Source: Oscillospiraceae bacterium (GTDB lineage Bacteria > Bacillota > Clostridia > Oscillospirales > Oscillospiraceae). From it: a DNA stretch of 64,000 bases. The stretch lies in NCBI GenBank assembly GCA_017397835.1, contig JAFQHV010000018.1, positions 19,682 through 83,681 on the forward strand. Direction: 5' to 3'. The notes beneath the pieces are model-generated. The model saw nothing but the letters and a program-made list of their open reading frames with translations, had not been told where the DNA came from and searched no databases. Both the position numbers and the translations under genes were made by a program. This document shows, in pieces, positions 58,839 to 64,000 of this stretch (positions within the stretch are counted from its first letter, which is position 1; each line of letters starts with the position of its first letter).

Positions 58839-59231
58839 ATGGCACAATCGGGCACGTTGCACGTGCGGGTCTATACGTCACAGGCGGAGATACCGGTGCC
58901 GGGTGCGGCGGTCATCGTGGCCAGCCGGGGCCGGGACGGGAAATATCAGCTGATCTCCCTGCAGGAAACGGACGACAGCGGCAATATCAAACCGGTCCGG
59001 GTGGATGCGCCGCCCGCGGCGGAGAGTACCGCCCCCGAACAGATGGAGCAGCCCTTTGCGGTGGTGGACGTGTGGGTGGAGCATCCGGGCTATGAGGTCA
59101 TGTGGCTGGAACAGGTGCAGATCTTTGCCGGTCAGCAGACCGTGCAGCAGGTGGAGCTGAACCCGCTGGTGGTGGGGGAGAGCTGGACCGAACGCACCGA
59201 CGTGCGGCCCATTCCGCCCCAGGAACTGTGA
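58839..59231 (+). CDS. Small beta-sandwich protein (carboxypeptidase regulatory-like), spore-type cluster gene 1
   Basis: The 130-residue protein resembles a carboxypeptidase-regulatory/CnaB-type fold: GTLHVRVYTSQAEIPVPGAA, then VDVWVEHPGYEVMWLEQVQIFAG. No signal peptide is seen. Such proteins head clusters with SpoIID/peptidoglycan-binding proteins in spore formers. It starts 10 bases upstream of the SpoIID-like gene. SD AAAAGGAGG is strong. Confidence 0.75.
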   Translation: MAQSGTLHVRVYTSQAEIPVPGAAVIVASRGRDGKYQLISLQETDDSGNIKPVRVDAPPAAESTAPEQMEQPFAVVDVWVEHPGYEVMWLEQVQIFAGQQTVQQVELNPLVVGESWTERTDVRPIPPQEL

Positions 59232-59240
59232 GGTGGCGGC

Positions 59241-60464
59241 ATGGCAGTCGTAACACCTTATATTCCAACAACCATCACCGTCCATTTGGGTGCGCCCAAC
59301 CAAAATGCCGAGAACGTGACGGTGTCCTTTTCGGACTATATCAAGAACGTAGCCAGCAGCGAGATTTACCCCACATGGGAGCCGGCGGCCATCCGGGCCA
59401 ACGTGCTGGCCCAGATCTCTTTTGCGCTGAACCGGGTCTACACCCAGTTTTACCGCAGCCGCGGGTATGACTTCGACATTACTTCATCCACGGCCTACGA
59501 CCAAAAGTTTATCCGGGGACGCAACATTTTTCAAAGCGTATCGGACATCGTGGACGACGTGTTTGACAGTTATATCCGCCGCCGTGGGTTTGTGGAGCCG
59601 CTGGCAGCCAAGTTCTGCAACGGTACCACCGTCACCTGCGCCGGTATGTCCCAGTGGGGCAGTCAGGAGCTTGCCAAACAGGGGTATGATTCCATTGCCA
59701 TCCTGCGCAACTACTATGGTGACGATATCGAGCTGGTCACCGACGTGCCCCTGCAGCAGCCACAGGACAGCTTCCCGGGCCGCAATATGCGCCGGGGCGA
59801 CAGTGGGGAGGATGTGCTGATCGTGCAGGTGATGCTCAACCGCATCTCTCAGGATTACCCGGCTATTCCGAAAATTTGGCCCACCGCCGCGGTGTTTGAT
59901 GCCAACACCGAGCGTTCGGTGCAGAAGTTTCAGCAGATTTTCGGCCTGACCCCGGACGGCATCGTGGGCCGGGCCACGTGGTACAAGATGGTGTCCCTCT
60001 ATAACGCCATCAACCGCCTGTCGGAACTGGTCAGTAAAGGTCAGCGCTTTACAGCAGTCAACTTCCGTTACCCCGGCGTCACCGGCCCCGGAAGCACGGG
60101 CCAGTCGGTCAGTGCCCTGCAGTATATGCTCAGCGCCATCAGCGAGTTTTACGACGTCATACCCGACGTGGCGGTGGACGGCACCTACGGGCCGGCGACC
60201 CAGGATGCCGTGCGGGCCTTTCAGCGGGCGGCGGGACTTGTACAGGACGGCATCGCCGGGGAACAGACGTGGATTATGGTCTATCGGGTCTTCGCCAGTC
60301 TGGAAAACCGCTATCTGCAAAGCCAGATCCGCTTTCCGGTCACGGCGCAGGCCGCCGCCGCGGGGGAGCAGGCGGACTACGGTTTAACGAGCCGAATGCG
60401 GCAGGATCCGGGGCGGGAGCTCGGCTTTGGGCAATCGGATGAGAGGGGAGAGGCGTTGGTATGA
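59241..60464 (+). CDS. SpoIID-like protein with peptidoglycan-binding domains
   Basis: Of 407 residues, the first 180 resemble the SpoIID/LytB type (AAKFCNGTTVTCAGMSQWGS, then YDSIAILRNYYGDDIELVTD). Two PG_binding_1 domains follow (MRRGDSGEDVLIVQVMLNRI to FGLTPDGIVGRATWYKM, and a second ending GIAGEQTWIMVYRVF). No signal peptide is visible, as is common for proteins acting within the developing spore. A role in spore cortex processing is the natural reading. Its ATG follows SD GAGGTGG; its stop overlaps the next gene. Confidence 0.85.
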   Translation: MAVVTPYIPTTITVHLGAPNQNAENVTVSFSDYIKNVASSEIYPTWEPAAIRANVLAQISFALNRVYTQFYRSRGYDFDITSSTAYDQKFIRGRNIFQSVSDIVDDVFDSYIRRRGFVEPLAAKFCNGTTVTCAGMSQWGSQELAKQGYDSIAILRNYYGDDIELVTDVPLQQPQDSFPGRNMRRGDSGEDVLIVQVMLNRISQDYPAIPKIWPTAAVFDANTERSVQKFQQIFGLTPDGIVGRATWYKMVSLYNAINRLSELVSKGQRFTAVNFRYPGVTGPGSTGQSVSALQYMLSAISEFYDVIPDVAVDGTYGPATQDAVRAFQRAAGLVQDGIAGEQTWIMVYRVFASLENRYLQSQIRFPVTAQAAAAGEQADYGLTSRMRQDPGRELGFGQSDERGEALV

Positions 60465-61027
60465 GAGAGGACGTATTTTTGTTGGGCAGACCCATAGAGA
60501 GCCTGCAGACTATGCTGCAGCAGCTTTCCTACGGCCATAAGGCGCTGCCCTTTTTGGTGCCGGACGGCCGCTTTGGGGAGGAAACCCTGGAGGCGGTGAT
60601 GGTGTTCCAGCGGGAGTTCGGCCTGCCGGTGACGGGGCGGGTAGACCCGGACACCTGGGCCGAGGTGGTGCGCCGCTACGACGGTTGGATGCGGGAACGG
60701 GCCAAACCGGATCCGCTGCGAGCCTTCCCGGTGCGGCCCTTCCAACTGGAGATCGGGGACCGGGACGACGTGGCGGTGGTGGTGCAGACTCTGTTCGGCA
60801 TCCTGTCCGGCGTGGTGGACGGTATCGGGGACGGCACACGGGACGGTTGGCACAGCGGCATGTCGGTGGATAACGTGATGTGGCTGCAGAAGGTGTCCGG
60901 GCTGCCCGTCACCGGGGTGATGGATAAGGAGACGTGGAACCGGCTGGCGCGGCTGTATGACCTGCTGATCGTGCGCCGCCGGGAGCTGGAACGGGAGGCG
61001 CCCCAGACGGCGCTTGAAAAAAAGTAA
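60461..61027 (+). CDS. Peptidoglycan-binding protein, spore-type cluster gene 3
   Basis: The 188-residue protein consists mainly of two PG_binding_1 domains: residues about 15-65 ending REFGLPVTGRVDPDTWAEVV, and residues about 95-165 ending SGLPVTGVMDKETWNRLARL. There is no signal peptide. Its start overlaps the SpoIID-like stop (ATGA), so the three genes 58839-61027 are one unit. Confidence 0.85.
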   Translation: MREDVFLLGRPIESLQTMLQQLSYGHKALPFLVPDGRFGEETLEAVMVFQREFGLPVTGRVDPDTWAEVVRRYDGWMRERAKPDPLRAFPVRPFQLEIGDRDDVAVVVQTLFGILSGVVDGIGDGTRDGWHSGMSVDNVMWLQKVSGLPVTGVMDKETWNRLARLYDLLIVRRRELEREAPQTALEKK

Positions 61028-61046
61028 AATTTTCTTCAAAAAAGGC

Positions 61047-61075
61047 TTGCAAAAGGGGAAAGTGTGTGGTATCAT
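61047..61075 (+). promoter_or_regulatory. Promoter of tRNA-Pro
   Basis: TTGCAA (61047-61052), a 17-base spacer and TATCAT (61070-61075), 33 bases before the tRNA. Confidence 0.65.
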
Positions 61076-61107
61076 AACGAAGCTGTCCGGGTAAGCCGGT
61101 CGCATTT

Positions 61108-61184
61108 CCGGGTGTGGCGAAGTTTGGTATCGCGCTTGAATGGGGTTCAAGAGGCCCTGAGTTCGAATCTCAGCACTCGGACCA
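61108..61184 (+). tRNA. tRNA-Pro (anticodon GGG)
   Basis: The 77-base cloverleaf has acceptor CCGGGTG pairing with CACTCGG, anticodon stem CTTGA/TCAAG with loop ATGGGGT (anticodon GGG, G37), T loop TTCGAAT and encoded CCA. An integrase gene begins 100 bases downstream, so its 3' end is a likely attachment site. Confidence 0.96.
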
Positions 61185-61219
61185 AAACCGTTGGAATTCT
61201 ATGAATTCCAACGGTTTTT
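61185..61219 (+). terminator. Terminator after tRNA-Pro
   Basis: AAACCGTTGGAATTC pairs with GAATTCCAACGGTTT around TAT and is followed by a T tract. Confidence 0.92.
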
Positions 61220-61240
61220 CTTTGTTTTCGACCGGATTTT

Positions 61241-61286
61241 CATCACGCTTGATTTTCGCGAGATTTAGGAGGAATCAAGCGCGATG
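61241..61286. repeat. Inverted repeat spanning the integrase SD and start codon
   Basis: CATCACGCTTGATT (61241-61254) and AATCAAGCGCGATG (61273-61286) are inverted with one mismatch. The loop holds the SD GGAGG, and the right arm includes the ATG of the integrase. In RNA this hairpin could hide the start; in DNA it could be an integrase or excisionase site. Confidence 0.55.
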
Positions 61287-62222
61287 AAAAAAGGAAAGAT
61301 TTTGATGCAGATCAGCACCACCACGGCAGAAGTTTTCGAGGATTTTCTGTTGTCGCGGAAAGCAAAGGGGTTAAGCGAGAAAACACTGATCTCCTACAAG
61401 CAGCACTTTGCGGCGATCAGCAAGCATCTGTGTACGGATATTCCAATAGAGGAATTGAACAAGGGTGATCTGGAACGGATGATTGCCGCAATGCGGGACG
61501 CGGGCCTTGCCGCAAACTCCATCAAAAGCTACACGCGCACGCTGAAATCCTTTTTCTCTTGGTGCAACCGCGAGGGAATCACCCGGCTGAACATCCCGCT
61601 TTACAGAGCGGAGGAAACGATCAAGGAAACATACACCGATGAAGAATTGATCGTCCTGCTGAAAAAGCCAAATGTGAGAAAGTGCAGCTTCGCGGAATAT
61701 CGCAACTGGGTCACGATCAATTTGCTGTTGAATAATGGATGCCGCGCCGCCACCATACGCAATATCAAGACAAGGGATGTTGATCTGGAATGCCACGTGA
61801 TTTATCTGCGCCATACCAAAAACAAACGAGCGCAGACAATACCCCTTTGCGAAGCCCTCTGTGGCACGCTCAGAGAGTACATGAGGATTCGGGGCGGGGA
61901 ACTGGATGATTATCTATTCCCCAACGAAAACGGCACACAGCTGACGGAAAACGGTCTGCGGTGCAGCATTGCCAACTACAACAAAAAGCGCGGTGTCCAA
62001 AAGACAAGCATACATCTGTTCCGACACACGTTTGCGAAAAAGTATCTTGTGGACTGCGGCGGCAACGCATTTACACTTCAAAGGCTGTTGGGTCATTCCA
62101 CCTTGGACATGACAAAGCATTACTGTGCGATCTTCGATGCGGACATAGTGCGGAACTATGACAACTTTTCTCCGTTGGCACAGATAAAATCCAGTAGCCA
62201 GAAAATCAAAATGAGGCCGTGA
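61284..62222 (+). CDS. Tyrosine recombinase/integrase of a mobile element
   Basis: The 312-residue protein has an N-terminal SAM-like core-binding domain (FLLSRKAKGLSEKTLISYKQ) and a C-terminal catalytic domain. Its Arg lies in NNGCRAATIRNIK (about 154), the HxxR box in HLFRHTFAKK (about 250), and the late His/Tyr in LLGHSTLDMTKHYCAI (nucleophile Tyr about 280). All catalytic residues are visible, so it may be active. It lies 100 bases after tRNA-Pro. An ATG seven codons downstream with GGAAAG upstream is an alternative start. Confidence 0.93.
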   Translation: MKKGKILMQISTTTAEVFEDFLLSRKAKGLSEKTLISYKQHFAAISKHLCTDIPIEELNKGDLERMIAAMRDAGLAANSIKSYTRTLKSFFSWCNREGITRLNIPLYRAEETIKETYTDEELIVLLKKPNVRKCSFAEYRNWVTINLLLNNGCRAATIRNIKTRDVDLECHVIYLRHTKNKRAQTIPLCEALCGTLREYMRIRGGELDDYLFPNENGTQLTENGLRCSIANYNKKRGVQKTSIHLFRHTFAKKYLVDCGGNAFTLQRLLGHSTLDMTKHYCAIFDADIVRNYDNFSPLAQIKSSSQKIKMRP

Positions 62223-62247
62223 CGAGAACAACGGAGGGCACGAAAAA

Positions 62248-62273
62248 GAGCGGGAGGTTTGCGCCTCCCGCTC
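62248..62273. terminator. Bidirectional terminator between integrase and GIY-YIG gene
   Basis: GAGCGGGAGG pairs with CCTCCCGCTC around six bases. The minus-strand product ends TTTTTCG, fitting the end of the minus-strand gene cluster. Confidence 0.75.
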
Positions 62274-62279
62274 CGAATT

Positions 62280-62699
62280 TTATAGTATTGAGTTGAGTAT
62301 TTCCCTTGCATCAAGGGTGTTTATATCGAACTTGTGCCAGTTGTTCTCTTTTGGAATCTGCGTGTTTAGGAGCGGGCGTATTTGCCGAATATACTCCCCC
62401 TCCTTTGCACCAATCTCCGCGAGCCTGTCCGGGTATCGGCTGCTTTCGGCATAGTATAGCACATCAAAATTGATTGCGTGGCCTTTGCGCTGCGCCTCTG
62501 CCAGAATGCGGTATTTCTTTTCTGATTGTTGTTGTATGGCAACGTAGTGCTACGCCACGCGTTTGAGCATATTACTGCTTTTCCCGATATAAACAATGGT
62601 ATCGTCAATCTTGATGCAGTAGATTCCTGCGTGTTCGTACTTATCGGCATGACCTTTGCGCTTTAACCATTTATAGACATTTTCTTCGTACCGTGTCAT
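62280..62699 (-). CDS. GIY-YIG protein of the mobile element, interrupted by one in-frame TAG
   Basis: Read through, the frame has 139 codons. It opens with a start overlapping the stop of the winged-helix gene (TAATG), then residues 26-45 read GIYCIKIDDTIVYIGKSSNM, the GIY-YIG core. TAG occurs at codon 50 (62550-62552) after LKRVA. The same frame resumes with HYVAIQQQSEKKYRILAEAQ and 90 clean codons to TAA. In the fold the residue after this Arg helix is usually Glu, Gln or Lys, so GAG or CAG to TAG is one change. It is either a pseudogene with a single recent lesion or an amber-decoded gene. Nuclease activity is expected from the domain. Confidence 0.75.
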
Positions 62700-63295
62700 T
62701 AGAATACGAAATCTCCCTTTTTCGGCATAGGGGTAATTTCTTTTTTCGGATCTAACTTAGGTACGGGTATTCTGATTTCTTTCTCTTCTGGAACTTTGAT
62801 TTCCTCCGTGGTTTCTAATCCACTAATATTTGTCCGGGGGTTATCTGGTATTTCCCTATTATTTATTTCTGTATTCTCTGGCAATACAGGCTGTTCGGGT
62901 CGCTCAATGCGTATGTCGGCACTCGTACATTCTTCAAAATTCAGTCCGACAGCCGACACCGGCTTTTGAATGTTGCCGTGGCGCGGCTGTGGTACTTCAA
63001 AAAAATCAAAGCCGTTTCCACCAGTCTGGACAAGATACCCCTTGTCTACCAGTTTTTCAAATTGATCGTGATAGGTGGAGCGGGCCATCCCAACCGCCGA
63101 ACGAACGGCGGCGGGAGAAAGGGCCAGAGAATAGCCATTGGCATTGGAAGCCAGATAGAGGTATAACAGCGTGGAGTATGCGCCAAGATCACGCGCGGCA
63201 CTCATCCAGTTCTCGTTCTTGATGCCAAGAAAATCGGACTTTGCTGGTTCGCGGTGTATGGTAACCACCCGCTGATTCGGGACTGTGTACGGCAT
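62699..63295 (-). CDS. Winged-helix DNA-binding protein of the mobile element
   Basis: The 198-residue protein has a winged-helix-like region: WMSAARDLGAYSTLLYLYLA, then SPAAVRSAVGMARSTYHDQF and EKLVDKGYLVQTG (about 30-95). A charged, proline-rich tail without domains follows (PEEKEIRIPVPKLDPKKE). The wHTH type is common in plasmid or ICE replication and regulatory proteins; a replication role is possible but not shown. SD AAGGAGG precedes ATG 63295, which overlaps the stop region of the small gene upstream. Confidence 0.75.
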   Translation of the reverse strand: MPYTVPNQRVVTIHREPAKSDFLGIKNENWMSAARDLGAYSTLLYLYLASNANGYSLALSPAAVRSAVGMARSTYHDQFEKLVDKGYLVQTGGNGFDFFEVPQPRHGNIQKPVSAVGLNFEECTSADIRIERPEQPVLPENTEINNREIPDNPRTNISGLETTEEIKVPEEKEIRIPVPKLDPKKEITPMPKKGDFVF

Positions 63296-63308
63296 AGCGT
63301 GTCCCTCC

Positions 63309-63542
63309 TTATCGTCCAAAGTCATCAAGCGTGTTGCGAAGTTGGCGCAACGCTTCATCTTCCAGACGGATACTGATGCGGGACATCACATCCGCAATGA
63401 TTTCACTTTTCACCTTTTCCAGTTCGGAACGATGAATAAAATCCTGTTTCATCTGCTCGCGGGTGAAATAGTAGTTTAGGTAAGCCTAACCCTTGGCATC
63501 AAGGCCATCAACAAATTGAGAAATAAAATCGGTTTTTTTCAT
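63309..63542 (-). CDS. Small mobile-element protein interrupted by one in-frame TAG
   Basis: Too short for routine ORF calling because TAG interrupts it at codon 19 (63486-63488). Read through, the 77-residue protein begins MKKTDFISQFVDGLDAKG, then after TAG continues AYLNYYFTREQMKQDFIHRS and another 39 codons of charged helix to TAA at 63309. It has a strong SD (AAGGAGG) 10 bases before the ATG and a clear promoter at 63603-63631. The stop overlaps the SD of the next gene. The family is not recognised; it is a small, charged, helical protein. The clean frame after TAG argues that it still is, or was until recently, a full gene. Confidence 0.6.
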
Positions 63543-63569
63543 AGAAAAACCTCCTTATAAAATTTACTC

Positions 63570-63595
63570 GAAAGTGATATTTCTCTTTCACTTTC
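63570..63595. promoter_or_regulatory. Inverted repeat next to the mobile-element transcription start (candidate operator)
   Basis: GAAAGTGA (63570-63577) and TCACTTTC (63588-63595) are perfect inverted repeats 10 bases apart, lying just downstream of the predicted minus-strand start near 63596. A repressor binding here would block the cluster promoter. Confidence 0.5.
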
Positions 63596-63602
63596 TATAT
63601 AA

Positions 63603-63631
63603 ATTATAACAAATTTTTTGAAAAAAGTCAA
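63603..63631 (-). promoter_or_regulatory. Promoter of the mobile-element minus-strand cluster
   Basis: On the minus strand TTGACT (63626-63631), a 17-base spacer and a perfect TATAAT (63603-63608), upstream of the small gene at 63542. Confidence 0.78.
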
Positions 63632-63833
63632 AAAAGACCGGCTGGCGGACACCTTTGGAAACCTTGTCCGAGAGCCGGAGGGGGGTATATATCGGGAAAA
63701 TAAAAACGGTGGAGCGGGACTGTAAAAATGTGTGGGCTGCGCCCGGACGAAACACGCTGAAAATTCACCGTCACCGTTCCAGTGTGGGGTGATTCTGTAC
63801 AAAACACACGCGAAACAAGGTGAATTCCAAGAG

Positions 63834-63898
63834 AAACGATGCAAACACAGGCAGAAACGGAGCGGAACGCGGCAGATTACAGCAGAAACGCATCGTTT
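63834..63898. repeat. Inverted repeat with internal GCAGAAAC-like repeats
   Basis: AAACGATGC (63834-63842) and GCATCGTTT (63890-63898) are perfect inverted repeats 47 bases apart. Two copies of GCAGAAACG lie around 63851 and 63883. The layout could be an origin or transfer site of the element, but no nick site can be recognised. Confidence 0.4.
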
Positions 63899-64000
63899 GA
63901 CCAAGGCACGCAGAAAAACGGCGCGTGTTCAGCCTGTTTTCGTCGGATTTCTACTGGAAACGACAAAAATTTTCAAAAAAGTTCAAAAAACACTTGCATA

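Larger units (their letters stand above)
61185..64000. mobile_element. Left end of an integrated element at tRNA-Pro (right end beyond window)
   Basis: From the tRNA-Pro terminator onward there is a tyrosine integrase, then a minus-strand cluster of GIY-YIG, winged-helix and small proteins, and a 458-base gene-free region with promoter and inverted repeats. Base composition is lower in G+C than the chromosome to the left. Integration next to a tRNA 3' end with the integrase facing away is typical of ICEs and plasmid-like elements. No conjugation or phage structural genes lie within the window, so the type is undetermined. The exact left boundary is assumed. Confidence 0.7.
63543..64000. other. 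Gene-free regulatory region of the mobile element
   Basis: This 458-base stretch carries the minus-strand promoter at 63603-63631, an inverted repeat at 63570-63595 and further inverted repeats around 63834-63898. A reading frame of 121 codons over the same bases (63539-63904 on the minus strand) crosses the promoter and has no SD, so I see no gene. Confidence 0.65.

Noticed and set aside
63539-63904. 121-codon minus-strand ORF
   Set aside because: It overlaps the strong promoter of the small gene, lacks an SD and has no recognisable protein features.
61185-64000. CRISPR array in the mobile element
   Set aside because: No regularly spaced repeats; the repeats present are inverted pairs.

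Overview
The window looks like chromosome from a GC-rich, spore-forming Clostridia, most likely a gut Oscillospirales/Oscillospiraceae relative. This is an inference. It rests on Shine-Dalgarno-rich Firmicute-type genes, PPi-dependent phosphofructokinase, an indolepyruvate:ferredoxin oxidoreductase/phenylacetate-CoA ligase operon, two YerC/TrpR-like regulators, SLH (S-layer homology) proteins, sodium:alanine symporters and a SpoIID/peptidoglycan-binding spore-type cluster. Most genes are GC-rich (40 of 60 bases in the row at 17041). The ycaO gene (24 of 60 at 8041) and the right-hand mobile element (27 of 60 at 61681) are poorer.

Layout. 1-4.9 kb: hexose(amine) salvage, with a divergent nucleotidyltransferase, the operon nahK-galE-pfkB, and a ROK glucokinase. 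5-12.2 kb: a short GMP synthetase without a glutaminase domain, an FGE/C-type-lectin-fold protein, an AT-rich ycaO, an aldo/keto reductase with a ferredoxin tail, and an AGCS symporter. 12.2-16.2 kb: PPi-phosphofructokinase, a GNAT protein, and a ferritin-like/VIT1 metal transporter. 16.4-26.7 kb: sugar catabolism, with tandem cytoplasmic DUF4838 proteins, a Na/Pi transporter, nagB, and the operon rhamnulokinase-SDR-PHP. 26.8-36.9 kb: a phosphodiesterase, three small co-transcribed unknowns, trpS-wecA-wecB-membrane protein, SLH protein, a large membrane protein, and gltX. 37-41.4 kb: operon yerC-iorA-iorB-paaK-ACT for aryl-2-oxoacid oxidation. 41.6-49 kb: an MFP/ATPase/permease exporter with an SLH protein, then a Kef-type antiporter. 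49.2-53 kb: tRNA-Ala, a GH20-like protein and an amidohydrolase. 53-61 kb: nitroreductase, Hsp33, methyltransferase and a second yerC, then an RsiV-like protein, a second AGCS symporter, an EamA exporter and three spore-type proteins. 61.1-64 kb: tRNA-Pro followed by the left end of an integrated element (tyrosine integrase, winged-helix protein, GIY-YIG protein, small protein), cut by the window edge.

The most unusual signal is the behaviour of TAG. Three otherwise clean reading frames are each interrupted by one in-frame TAG with no frameshift or second stop: PPi-phosphofructokinase, and two neighbouring genes of the mobile element. By my hand count of about 57 annotated genes, only one ends in TAG (the AGCS symporter at 57.7 kb), and it has an in-frame TAA three codons later. 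This could be amber decoding (suppression or reassignment), independent nonsense mutations, or sequence error. The sequence alone does not decide.
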